From CAIWHR01 sp963830485 (GTDB taxonomy: Bacteria; Pseudomonadota; Gammaproteobacteria; Burkholderiales; Casimicrobiaceae): 64,000 bases of DNA. Of the stretch, positions 34,446 to 43,164 are shown piece after piece; positions within the stretch are counted from its first letter, which is position 1; each line of letters opens with the position of its first letter. The position numbers were made by a program, and so were the translations under genes. The stretch spans positions 1 to 64,000 of the forward strand of contig CAWHNE010000029.1 in assembly GCA_963830485.1 (NCBI GenBank), given 5' to 3'. A model generated the notes under the pieces. That model saw only the letters and a list, made by a program, of their open reading frames with translations, did no database searches and was not told the origin of the DNA.

Positions 34446-35351
34446 TCAGAATCGGTACACAGCTGCCGCGAGGATCGACATTCGAGCGCCGAGCCCTCCC
34501 TCGACGAGGAAGACGAATTCCTTCCCGCACTCGACGAGGCCACCGACCAGCGTGTTCCAGGGTTTCATTGGCGATTGGACGACGACAAATTGAAGGTCCG
34601 TGTCGGCTACGCTGCCCGCGACCTCTTGCTGGATGCGCTGATACATCGCACCGATCCAGATCCCCGCGGCCATGGACGGGCCGACCGTGCCATGCAAGCC
34701 CACTCTGGCGGAGAAGACCGAAGCGACCGGCTTCGTGTCGGCGACCAATGTTTCGTTTTCGAACGATAGGATGGTCTTGGTGCGGTTCGCATCGGCCACC
34801 ACGAAAGCCGTCAGGTCGCGCCAGTCGCTCACCTTGAACCCGCCCTGAAGGGTCACCCCCCCGCCATAGGTCGGGCCGTGGAACGAGGCATTGAGCTGGA
34901 GCACTCTGGGCTCGATGAGGCCTAAGATGGGGTCTTCGGGAATCTGAATGAGGCCGTTGGTGGTTCCCGTGGTGTATCCGACGAGGGCGTAGACGTCCAG
35001 AAATGGAAAGACCAGGACGTCGAACTTGGCCGAGACGTTCTGCTGGGACGTGTCCACCCGATCGATCTGCAGGAAATTCTTGACCGATACCGGAGGGAGG
35101 CCATTGCGTCCCAACTGCAGGTCATGAATGTTCACCGGCTGCCGAGCCGAGTAGGCGGTGACGCCGATCCCAAACGGGAGCGGAATTTGATAGCCTCTTG
35201 CCTCGGCTTCGACGCCCCATACGGGCAACCCCGACCAGTGCGGCTCGGGAGCCGCGGCGTCGGCCGCCAGTGCGCCACCGGAAAACATGGAAAGCACTAA
35301 CAGGCCGCTTGCAACGAGCGGGGGAAGCGGTACGCACCAGGACATCTTCAT
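34446..35351 (-). CDS. Outer-membrane beta-barrel protein of unknown role
   Basis: This 301-residue exported protein has a signal peptide (PPLVASGLLVLSMFSGGALA). The rest shows alternating strands with aromatic residues and ends in AAVYRF, a C-terminal Phe typical of outer-membrane barrels. Segments include PVWGVEAEARGYQIPLPFG, VYALVGYTTGTTNG and AAGIWIGAMYQRIQ. ATG 35351 is chosen, since longer frames upstream are antisense to the Omp85-like gene. It is divergent from that gene with 123 bp between them. Family is not recognised. Confidence 0.72.
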   Translation of the reverse strand: MKMSWCVPLPPLVASGLLVLSMFSGGALAADAAAPEPHWSGLPVWGVEAEARGYQIPLPFGIGVTAYSARQPVNIHDLQLGRNGLPPVSVKNFLQIDRVDTSQQNVSAKFDVLVFPFLDVYALVGYTTGTTNGLIQIPEDPILGLIEPRVLQLNASFHGPTYGGGVTLQGGFKVSDWRDLTAFVVADANRTKTILSFENETLVADTKPVASVFSARVGLHGTVGPSMAAGIWIGAMYQRIQQEVAGSVADTDLQFVVVQSPMKPWNTLVGGLVECGKEFVFLVEGGLGARMSILAAAVYRF

Positions 35352-35474
35352 CGTCACGCGCCCATCAGGACCATCCTGCGTCCTCCCGAGATCCAAACGG
35401 CGAACGACCGCAATGTCTATTGTTGCTGACAAGCATATACCTTTGTCTCCTGCCTGGGCCAGAAAATCCACCTG

Positions 35475-36665
35475 ATGCGCCTTGGCCTGGTCCTGCTGCT
35501 TGCGCTTGGGGCGCCGTTCGAAGCACTCGCCCAGGCGATCTCGGAACCGCTGCGAGGCGTCGAGATCGTTTCCGATGCGGCTCGCCTCGACATCAAGCGC
35601 GAGGGAAGCGCGCGCTTCTTCGACCCCAAGGATGGCCAGTTCGACTTGAGCTACTTTCTCGAGGACCCCCGCGGCTTCCTGCCGATCCCCATCGTAGTGA
35701 CCGAACCGGCGGTCGGCTACGGAGGCGGTGTCGCAGGCATGTTTCTTCGGCCTCGGCGGGAAGCGGGTGATGAAGGATGGGCGCGGCCCGACATATCGGC
35801 CGTCGGCGCATTCGGGACGCAGAATGGCACGTGGGGTGCATTCGCCCTTGATGCCAGCCGGTGGCTCGACGGGCGCCTGCGCACGCTCCTCGGGGTCGGC
35901 GCAGGACAGTTCAATCTCGATTTCTTCGGGCTCGGGAGCGCGCCATCTTCGCTCGACGAGGGCGTGCGCTTCTCGTTGCAATTCACCGGCGCGGTCGCGC
36001 AAGCGAACTGGCAACTCGCACCCAAGTCCCCGTGGGCCCTCGGCCTGCGCTACGCCTATGCTGACGTGGACCCCAAGCCACGTTATTCCAACTTTCAGGG
36101 CCTCGCCGAACGGGTTCGGGTGAAGGTATCGGCGCCCACTACCATTGCCGAGTTCGATACGCGCGACAACGTGTTCACCCCTACCCGGGGAATCTACGCC
36201 GAATCGTCCTGGCTCGCCTCGCGCAAAGCCTTGGGTGCCAGTGACGATTTCGAGCGTTTCCAACAGGTGCTCATTGGCTGGCACGCGCTTACCGATGACG
36301 TGACGCTTGGAGCTCGAGGTAACTATGCATGGTCATCGGACGGCACGCCGTTCTTCCTCCGACCTTTTATCCAGCTGCGCGGGGTGCCTGCGGTACGCTA
36401 TCAGGGTGACCAAGCAGCGTCGGTCGAGCTCGAGGCGCGCTGGCAGTTCTTCGGCCGCTGGAGCGTCGTTGCATTTGGCGGCGCTGGCGCGACTCGAACC
36501 AATCGCCAAACCTTCGCCGCCACACAGAGCGTCGGCAGCGGAGGAGTTGGCTTCCGCTACTTGTTGGCAAGCAAATTCGGAATGCACGCCGGCATCGATG
36601 TCGCGCACAGCCCCGGGACGACCGCCTTGTATTTCGTGGTGGGCAATTCCTGGTTCCGGCCCTGA
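35475..36665 (+). CDS. Omp85/BamA-type barrel protein without POTRA domains
   Basis: This 396-residue surface-antigen (D15/Omp85) type outer-membrane protein has a signal peptide (LGLVLLLALGAPFEALAQA). Strand segments include VVTEPAVGYGGGVAGMFL, TIAEFDTRDNVFTPTRGIYA (the family NxxxPxxG-type turn) and IQLRGVPAVRYQGDQAASVE (containing the RGxxxxRY-like lid motif of Omp85). The N-terminus is too short for POTRA repeats. It is therefore a small Omp85 relative rather than BamA or TamA. Confidence 0.8.
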   Translation: MRLGLVLLLALGAPFEALAQAISEPLRGVEIVSDAARLDIKREGSARFFDPKDGQFDLSYFLEDPRGFLPIPIVVTEPAVGYGGGVAGMFLRPRREAGDEGWARPDISAVGAFGTQNGTWGAFALDASRWLDGRLRTLLGVGAGQFNLDFFGLGSAPSSLDEGVRFSLQFTGAVAQANWQLAPKSPWALGLRYAYADVDPKPRYSNFQGLAERVRVKVSAPTTIAEFDTRDNVFTPTRGIYAESSWLASRKALGASDDFERFQQVLIGWHALTDDVTLGARGNYAWSSDGTPFFLRPFIQLRGVPAVRYQGDQAASVELEARWQFFGRWSVVAFGGAGATRTNRQTFAATQSVGSGGVGFRYLLASKFGMHAGIDVAHSPGTTALYFVVGNSWFRP

Positions 36666-36741
36666 GACCTGACATGCCCGCGCTCGAGGCGGCAGGCCGC
36701 AAACGCAGCAAGTTGTAAACTGAGGGACAAAGGAGATAGGG

Positions 36742-37101
36742 ATGCCCAGATTCTTGGCTCAAACGGCCATGTCGCTCTTGGCAAATGCGCTTGCGCTTTT
36801 GGCGGCATCGATACTCCTGACAGGATTTTCCATCAATGGCCTGGCGTTCGTCGTCGCGGTCTTCATCTTTACCGCGTCGACTGTAATTCTAGAGCCGTTG
36901 ATCACCAAGATAGCGCGTCAAAGCGCGCCGTACCTGCTGGGTGGCATCGCGCTGGTCACAACGTTCGTTGGCTTGCTCGTGACTACACTCGTAACGGATG
37001 GCTTGAGCATCACGGGCATTGCAACCTGGGTCATGGCCACGCTTATCATTTGGCTGGCCACCGTCGTTGCCAGCCTCGTCTTGCCGCGATTTTCTGTTTA
37101 A
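36742..37101 (+). CDS. Small four-helix membrane protein (holin-like family)
   Basis: This 119-residue inner-membrane protein has four hydrophobic helices (ANALALLAASILLTGFSI, GLAFVVAVFIFTASTVI, YLLGGIALVTTFVGLLVTTL, VMATLIIWLATVVASLVL). It resembles the small membrane proteins often labelled phage holin family, which are usually not phage genes. AAAGGAGATAGGG precedes ATG 36742. Base composition is lower in GC than the neighbours. No lysis gene is nearby. Confidence 0.7.
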   Translation: MPRFLAQTAMSLLANALALLAASILLTGFSINGLAFVVAVFIFTASTVILEPLITKIARQSAPYLLGGIALVTTFVGLLVTTLVTDGLSITGIATWVMATLIIWLATVVASLVLPRFSV

Positions 37102-37264
37102 GGATGTTTTGGGCAAGCGCAATGAGGCAAAGAAGTAGCTCGACTGCAATGTCCGAGCGTCGCTGGGCTCCGGGGCGAGCTCGATCGGTTGCGATAGCTT
37201 GAGCCACGCCTGTCGGTTTCGACAACGCGAAGCACCGCGCAGGTCGCCGACCTTGGCGGTCTGA

Positions 37265-37976
37265 TCAAGCGCCGATGAGCGGCGGTAGATTCTTCCCACG
37301 AGACATCACGCGCGCGAGCCAGCCCGCGAGCCCGGCACCGACGATCGGTGCGATCCAGAAGAGCCACAGCTGCTGGAGCGCCCAGCCGCCTACGAAGAGC
37401 GCCGGTCCAGTGCTCCGCGCCGGATTCACCGACGTGTTCGTCACCGGGATGCTGACGAAGTGAATGAGCGTAAGACACAGACCGATCGTGAGCCCCGCGA
37501 AGTCGCCCGGTGCCCGGCCGTGTGTCGCACCAAGGATGACAACGAGAAACATGAATGTCATCACGACCTCGCAGACAAGCGCGGAACCGAGGTCGTACTT
37601 TCCTGGCGAGTGTTCGCCGTAGCCGTTCGTGGCGAAGCCCGCTTGCAGATCGAAGCCAGCCTTTCCGCTCGCGATGAGGTAGAGCACGCCAGCAGCGACG
37701 AACTGCACCCAGCACCTGCGAGATGACGTAGGGCAGTAGCCGCGACCCGGGAAAGCGCCCGCCGACCCAAAGTCCGAAGGATACCGCCGGATTGAAGTGA
37801 CCGCCCGAGATCGGTCCGAGCGCGTAGGCTCCGGTGAGCACTGTGAGGCCGAATGCGAGCGAGACGCCCGTGAAACCAATACCCAATTCGGGAAACGCTG
37901 CGGAAATTACCGCACTTCCGCAACCGCCGAGAACAAGCCAGAAAGTACCGAGAAATTCCGCTGCGAGTGGTGCCAT
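37265..37976 (-). CDS. aqpZ: Aquaporin Z-type water channel, +1 frameshifted
   Basis: This MIP-family channel has the first NPA box in SGGHFNPAVSFGLWVGG and the second in TNTSVNPARSTGPALFVGG. The start is MAPLAAEFLGTFWLVLGGCG. The frame breaks near 37704: VISQVLGA continues as FVAAGVLYLIASGKAGFD once the single extra base is removed. Corrected length is 236 residues, right for AqpZ. His/Ile-type selectivity residues suit a water channel rather than a glycerol facilitator, though by eye this is only probable. Confidence 0.88.
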
Positions 37977-38149
37977 CGCTCACTCTCCCTAAGTCGGGAC
38001 GCAAGACTTGCTCGCGAGCCAGCGCTGGCGGCGTTTAGGGCCTCGCCGCGCCACCGAAGCTGACACGCGGCCAACTAATAACGAGTTGCAGCGTGACGAC
38101 CATCGCGCGAACGTATCGCGCCCAGCCGAAGGCGAGCAACCGCTATCGT

Positions 38150-38911
38150 CTAGCTTTCTTTTCGCCGACGCATGAAGAAGAAGAGGGCCACCGCGATGAG
38201 CACGGCGATCACCAAATACCAAGCCATTCCCAGCCCAGATTGTTCGGCTGGTTGCGCTGCGGGCGGGGCGGCGCTCGGCTGAGGGGAGGCGCTCGGCTGA
38301 GGGGAGGCGGCTGGCGTCGGCTGCGCGGGAGCCGCCGCTGCCATCTTGGCTGGCTCGGCCGCGGACTTGTCGAGCGTCGCCTGCACTTCCTTCTCCGTCA
38401 CCACGACCGGCGCAACTTGCGAGACGATCGTCGCCGTAAGCTGGTCGCCCTCTTTCAATTCGCCGATGCGCATCACGCGGCCGTCCTTGAGTATCTGGAT
38501 ACCCCGCTGGTCCAACTGGTCCTGCGTAAAACGCTTCCGCAGACCTTCCTTGTCAAGTACGGTTATTGTAGACGGCCCGGCCTTCAACACGACGCCTTCG
38601 CGGACTTCCGTGACGACGACCGGCTTGATCGTGGTCGTGGTCGTGACGGTCGCCGTGCCCTTCATCCCCGGCTTCAGCTCCGACACGGACAGCTTCTTGC
38701 CGTCGACCGTAAAGCGGAAATCGTCCGGCACCGTGATCTCCTGCGCGCCTTTCTCATCGCGCACCACGAGCTTGTTGCCGTCGACTGAGATCACCTCGAA
38801 ATTGCGCACGTTGACGGCGGTCGTCGTCTGCGCCAAGGGTGCGCCCGCGAAGGCGAGCCCCAACGCAACCAACACCATGACTTCGCACAGCCATGTTGTC
38901 TTCGTTCTCAT
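38150..38911 (-). CDS. Exported repeat-domain protein with a C-terminal membrane anchor
   Basis: This 253-residue protein has a signal peptide (VMVLVALGLAFAGAPLAQ) and two similar domains of about 55 residues (NFEVISVDGNKLVVRDEKGA and EGVVLKAGPSTITVLDKEGL), each ending with TATV/TATI before PVVVTE. A Pro/Ala/Ser linker with two SPQPSA repeats follows, then a single helix (MAWYLVIAVLIAVALFFFM) and a RRRKES tail. The layout (helix then basic tail at the very end) looks like a surface-sorting or tail-anchor signal. Family is not recognised. The gene is divergent from the channel gene at 39307. Confidence 0.7.
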   Translation of the reverse strand: MRTKTTWLCEVMVLVALGLAFAGAPLAQTTTAVNVRNFEVISVDGNKLVVRDEKGAQEITVPDDFRFTVDGKKLSVSELKPGMKGTATVTTTTTIKPVVVTEVREGVVLKAGPSTITVLDKEGLRKRFTQDQLDQRGIQILKDGRVMRIGELKEGDQLTATIVSQVAPVVVTEKEVQATLDKSAAEPAKMAAAAPAQPTPAASPQPSASPQPSAAPPAAQPAEQSGLGMAWYLVIAVLIAVALFFFMRRRKES

Positions 38912-39306
38912 CGCTCGTCTCCTAGGGTCAGTTAGTGCGATCGATCAAGGCGAAGCTGGCACGACGACACTCGCTGTCGTGCGCCTCGACTCGCGACTCC
39001 GGCGATTCGGAGATAGACGCTTCACAAAGATTTTCCGCGGCTCTTTGCGACAAGTCAATCGGACCCTACTCGTGGTGGAAAGAATAGAATGTCCGCATTC
39101 CTCAAAGCAGGCTTTTGCCCCGACCTGCGCTCCTCCTAGTCCGGTTTCCCTTTTTCGCCCAGGCCTGAGTTACCGCTTCAAGCAGGCGTGCAGTAGGGGC
39201 CTTGATTGGATAGCCGTTTTGGCGTAATCATGTTGTGCTTACCGGCCGCCAAGCGCCGCGGATTCAGCTTGCTAAACCGCTTCTGACATTCTCGCAGGGG
39301 GGCACC
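38912..39306. other. Divergent intergenic region with one hairpin
   Basis: This stretch of 395 bp has no supported gene. It contains a 7-bp stem (GCACGAC at 38959-38965 with GTCGTGC at 38976-38982). Its T-rich segments are lower in GC than the genes. Promoters for both flanking genes should lie here, but none matches consensus well. Confidence 0.4.
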
Positions 39307-40770
39307 ATGGACTTCTCGGCAATAGGTAGTTCGCTAGGAACCGCCGTGGGCGCGGAGGCGCCTCGCATCCTCGGCGCAATCGTCATCCTCATCATCGGCT
39401 GGATCGTGGCCGTCTTCGTGCGGGCCGGGGTCCGACGGCTGCTCGCTGCGGTGCGCCTGAACAAGCGGATCGCCGAAACCACCGAGCAGAAGTTCGACCT
39501 GGAAACGGTGGTTTCCGCCGTCGCCTTCTGGTTGATCATCCTGATCGCGCTGATCGGCATGTTCAATTCGCTCAATCTGACGCTCGCCTCCGGGCCCTTC
39601 GAGGTCCTGGTCAAGCAGATCGCCGCCTACCTGCCGCGCCTGGTCGCCGGCGTGCTGCTCGTGCTCCTCGCCTGGCTCGCTGCGGTCGCGTTGCGCGCGA
39701 TCGTCAACCGAGTGCTCGATGCCAGCGGCCTGGACGAAAAGCTCTCGGCCAACGCCGGCATGCAGCCGATGCGAAAGAGCGTCGGCAACATGCTCTTCTG
39801 GCTGGTGATTCTCCTGTTCGTGCCCGCGATCCTCAATGTCTTCGACCTGGGTGGATTGCTCGATCCGGTCAAGGTCATGGTGACCAAGATCCTGGACATC
39901 CTGCCGAACCTGTTCGCTGCGTTCCTCATCGGCTTTGCCGGCTGGCTGCTTGGAAAGGTGCTGGCGGGCCTCGTGACCAACATCCTCGCCGCCGCCGGCG
40001 CCGACCAGGGCGCGCATCGCCTGGGATTCGAACCGACGCTGCGCATTTCGCAAGTCATCGGCACCATCGTGCTGATCTTTGTCTTCGTGCCGGCGTTGAT
40101 CGCCGCGCTCGACGCGCTCAAGATCGAGGCCATTTCGAGACCTGCGACCGACATGCTGGGCAAGATGCTGGCGGCGGTTCCGAACATCGTTGCCGCAGCG
40201 CTGATTCTTGTAGTCACCTACTACGTCGCCAAATTTGCCGCCGGGTTGCTCGGGCGCCTGTTGAACAGCATGGGTCTCGACACGCTACCGGAGAAGCTCG
40301 GCCTCACGGGCATCTTCGCCGGGGGCGCACAGCTGTCGCGGCTGGTATCGATGCTGGTCCTGTTCTTCGCCATGCTGTTTGCGACCGTGGAAGCGGCGAA
40401 CCGTCTCGAGTTCACCCAGGTTCGCGATGTCGTGACGCTGTTCATCAAACTTGGTGGCGACATCGTCCTTGGCGCCACGATCCTCATCATTGGCTTCTGG
40501 CTGGCCAACCTCGCGCACAACGCGATTCGCCGCGCCGACACCACGAACTCGGAGAGCCTCGCCACCATCGCCCGGGTTGCCATACTGGGCCTGATCATCG
40601 CGATGGGGCTGCGCGCGATGGGCATTGCCGATGACATCGTGAACCTCGCGTTCCTGCTGACCTTCGGGGCGGTCGCGGTGGCCGTCGCCCTGTCGTTCGG
40701 ACTCGGGGGCCGCGAGGCGGCAGGCAGGCAGATGGAGCATTGGCTGGCGAAATTCAGAAAGGATACGTAA
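39307..40770 (+). CDS. Mechanosensitive ion channel family protein, CmpX-like
   Basis: This 487-residue inner-membrane protein is built from repeated TM-helix units, each with a Gly-rich helix and an LPNxxAA-type turn (ILDILPNLFAAFLIGFAGWL, MLAAVPNIVAAALILVVTYY, YLPRLVAGVLLVLLAWLAAV). The end AVALSFGLGGREAAGRQMEH matches the CmpX-type conserved tail. ATG 39307 is used; it follows CAGGGGGGC. Such channels open under osmotic stress. The aquaporin and membrane proteins beside it fit an osmotic theme, which is inference. Confidence 0.85.
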   Translation: MDFSAIGSSLGTAVGAEAPRILGAIVILIIGWIVAVFVRAGVRRLLAAVRLNKRIAETTEQKFDLETVVSAVAFWLIILIALIGMFNSLNLTLASGPFEVLVKQIAAYLPRLVAGVLLVLLAWLAAVALRAIVNRVLDASGLDEKLSANAGMQPMRKSVGNMLFWLVILLFVPAILNVFDLGGLLDPVKVMVTKILDILPNLFAAFLIGFAGWLLGKVLAGLVTNILAAAGADQGAHRLGFEPTLRISQVIGTIVLIFVFVPALIAALDALKIEAISRPATDMLGKMLAAVPNIVAAALILVVTYYVAKFAAGLLGRLLNSMGLDTLPEKLGLTGIFAGGAQLSRLVSMLVLFFAMLFATVEAANRLEFTQVRDVVTLFIKLGGDIVLGATILIIGFWLANLAHNAIRRADTTNSESLATIARVAILGLIIAMGLRAMGIADDIVNLAFLLTFGAVAVAVALSFGLGGREAAGRQMEHWLAKFRKDT

Positions 40771-40870
40771 GCGGATCGGTGGAACACGGCTCACCGCGGA
40801 CGCGACTCTGCGTCAACGTGGGAGCGCGAGTTGGGAGACGACAGATCAACCTGTCCCAGGACATATACGC

Positions 40871-40940
40871 CCCTTAGCGAAGAGGGCATCCTTCTGCCAG
40901 CGAGTGTCCGCGTTCCGGCGGACGGATAGACCGCTAAGGG
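40871..40940. terminator. Two-tier inverted repeat between convergent genes
   Basis: CCCTTAGCG (40871-40879) pairs with CGCTAAGGG (40932-40940), and inside is GTCCGC/GCGGAC (40906-40923). It lies between the channel gene and the convergent rlmM, so it could end transcription in both directions or be a REP-type element. A U-tract is lacking. Confidence 0.5.
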
Positions 40941-40999
40941 TTAGCAGACGCTGTCCCGTTCGGCACACCCTGGAAGCGCGAGTCCTCGCGCGCCCCGTG

Positions 41000-42127
41000 C
41001 TAGGAGAGTCGCTCGATGAGGCCCGTGACTTCCGCCCGATCGTGATATAGCTGACGCAGAACGAGACGATGCCGAACTTGGGCTTGCGAGAGCGCGCCCT
41101 CGATGATTCGGCGGCAGCGTATCGCTTCGTCGTACCGCTTCTTCATCGGCAGCTTCAGGTTGAAGATCGCGTGGCGAGCGTGACCTTCGCCGATCCAGCG
41201 CGCAACCAACGCCGCGATCCGTGACGGCTGCTCGACGATGTCGCAGACGAGCCAGTCGACGGGTCGTCGCGGCACGTACGTCAAACCATCGGCGCGCAGA
41301 GGGGTCACCAGCGGATCCCCCGCGACCTCGCCCTTGAGCGGGCCATTGTCGACCGCTGTGACGCGCAAGCCCCGGTGCGCGAGTTGCCAGGTCCAACCAC
41401 CGGGGGCCGCGCCGAGGTCGACCGCGCGCATCCCCGCGTGGACGATCTCGAGCTCGCGCTCGCCCAGGAACGTGACGAACGCCTCAGCGAGTTTCAAGGT
41501 CGAGCGCGACGGCGCGCCGGTCGGCATCCGCAGGCGCGGGATGCCCATCGGCCACGAACTGCCCCAGGGGGCGAGGCTCGCGCCCAGGTAGGCACTTGCT
41601 CCGTCAGTGAAGAGGACGTGCAGCGCGGGCACCCTCGCGTCTACCGTGTCAACGATTAAGCGGCGATCGCGCAGGACGCCCGCGAGCGGCTTCTCGATCG
41701 CCCGGCAAATGCCGGACAGTTCCTTGCCGTCGTTGGTATCCGGCGTTTCGAGTCGGATCGAGTCGAAGGCCAGGCGGCCGCGCGTAGCGTGTAGCGCCCC
41801 AGGCAACGGAAACTCGGCGCGGAACGATTCGATCAATGAGAGGATCGGAGTGATCCGATCCGCGCGACCCTTCGTGGGTCTGGCGTCGAAGAGCGCATGG
41901 GGTCCGGTGCCAAACAACAGCGCGCGCACGAAGATGGGGGGCGCCTCCTTGAGGGCGCGCGGCCAGCGCTGTGCGTCGAACGCCTGCGGCGTCGCGACGA
42001 CGAACCCGCGCCCGGCCGGGGCGTCGACGTCGACCGACGTACCTGCCGCGGCCGCGGCGCGCGCGAGGTCGGTCGCCGCCTCCGCCTCAAAGCCGGCGCG
42101 GCAGTGCGCGACGATCCTCGGCGTCAA
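41000..42127 (-). CDS. rlmM: 23S rRNA 2'-O-ribose methyltransferase RlmM
   Basis: RlmM methylates the 2'-OH of C2498 in 23S rRNA using S-adenosylmethionine. The SAM motif is AVDLGAAPGGWTWQLAHRG, followed by VTAVDNGPLKGEV and the catalytic segment DWLVCDIVEQPSR, with NLKLPMKKRYDEA near the end. The N-terminal THUMP-like part begins TPRIVAHCRAGFEAEAATDL. The start is most likely TTG 42127, overlapping the peptidase stop (TTGA); another TTG at 42145 is possible. It is the last gene of the gsi/peptidase operon. Confidence 0.92.
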   Translation of the reverse strand: MTPRIVAHCRAGFEAEAATDLARAAAAAGTSVDVDAPAGRGFVVATPQAFDAQRWPRALKEAPPIFVRALLFGTGPHALFDARPTKGRADRITPILSLIESFRAEFPLPGALHATRGRLAFDSIRLETPDTNDGKELSGICRAIEKPLAGVLRDRRLIVDTVDARVPALHVLFTDGASAYLGASLAPWGSSWPMGIPRLRMPTGAPSRSTLKLAEAFVTFLGERELEIVHAGMRAVDLGAAPGGWTWQLAHRGLRVTAVDNGPLKGEVAGDPLVTPLRADGLTYVPRRPVDWLVCDIVEQPSRIAALVARWIGEGHARHAIFNLKLPMKKRYDEAIRCRRIIEGALSQAQVRHRLVLRQLYHDRAEVTGLIERLS

Positions 42128-43164
42128 GGCTCGAGGGCCGTCCAATCGGGCGCGACCTCGATGAGCGCGCGGCGCACGTGGTCACGGAACCCCGTGACGG
42201 TCTCTGCGCTCCACAGCGCGTCGACGATGGCCTGCTCCGTCGCCTCGGCGGCGGCTTCGAACAACGGATCGAGCAGCGGCTCCGTGAGCGTTTGGAACGC
42301 TTGGACCGACGGTCCTTCGTGCGCGACCGTCTGCGCCGTCGAAAACGCGAGCGCGATATCGCCGCTGCCGTGACCGTAGAACGATCCGGTGCGCGCGATG
42401 CCGGCGCCGGCGCGCGTCGCGACCCGACGCAGCTGCCGGTGGTCGAGCGGCGCGTCGGTCGCAAGGATCACGATGATCGACCCGCTGTCCCTCTGCGGTG
42501 CGGGGGACGCGAGCCTCCGCGCCAGCGCGGGTCCGATGCGCCGTCCTGCGAGCGTGAGGGACTCGAGCTTGCCGAAGTTGGCGAGCACGAGTGCGCCCAG
42601 CGCGTATTCGTGTCCCGCGGCTGCAGCCCGTCGCGAGGCCGACCCGATTCCTCCCTTGAGGCCGAAGCACGACATGCCGCGCCCCGCGCCGACCGAGCCG
42701 CGCGCAAAGTCGGAGGCCGCCGCAGCGAACGCCTCCGCGTAATGCGACTCCTTGACGGCAAGCGCCTGCATGTCCGAGAGGTACGCATCGCTGCACTCGA
42801 AAACCAGCGGATTGACCGACGTCGTCGTGCGTGCGATGCCCGGATGCGCCGCGACGGCTGCGCGGATCTGTGCTGTCGCCACGGTCCCGACGGAAAACGT
42901 GTTGGTGAGCGCGATCGGCGTCTCCAGGACGCCAAGCTCGTTCAGTTGCAAGAGGCCGACGCTCTTGCCGAAGCCGTTGATGACGACCGCGGCCGCCGGA
43001 ACCTTCGTCACGAAGGTATCGCCCTCGTGCGGCCGCACCACGGTGACGCCGGTCTGAATGTCACCCGCGGCAAGCGTGCAGTGACCGACGGTCACGCCCG
43101 CCACATCGGCGATTGTCCCGCGGGTGCCCTGCGGCAGGACACCGATCCGCGGTGCGGCGCTCAT
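42124..43164 (-). CDS. P1-family (DmpA/BapA-type) self-processing peptidase
   Basis: This 346-residue N-terminal nucleophile-type aminopeptidase of family S58 has the cleavage site Gly228-Ser229 in DSGSIIVILATDAPLDHRQL. Ser229 would become the nucleophile of the small subunit after autoprocessing. Other landmarks are GVTVGHCTL, AAAVVINGFGKSVGL and GLKGGIGSASR. Relatives remove D- or beta-amino acids from peptides. No signal peptide is seen, so it works in the cytoplasm on imported peptides. Its start overlaps the gsiD stop (ATGA) and its stop overlaps rlmM. Confidence 0.9.
   Translation of the reverse strand: MSAAPRIGVLPQGTRGTIADVAGVTVGHCTLAAGDIQTGVTVVRPHEGDTFVTKVPAAAVVINGFGKSVGLLQLNELGVLETPIALTNTFSVGTVATAQIRAAVAAHPGIARTTTSVNPLVFECSDAYLSDMQALAVKESHYAEAFAAAASDFARGSVGAGRGMSCFGLKGGIGSASRRAAAAGHEYALGALVLANFGKLESLTLAGRRIGPALARRLASPAPQRDSGSIIVILATDAPLDHRQLRRVATRAGAGIARTGSFYGHGSGDIALAFSTAQTVAHEGPSVQAFQTLTEPLLDPLFEAAAEATEQAIVDALWSAETVTGFRDHVRRALIEVAPDWTALEP

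Noticed and set aside
36742..37101. Prophage holin
   Set aside because: Despite the family label, no lysin, capsid, terminase or integrase lies nearby; it is an ordinary small membrane protein.
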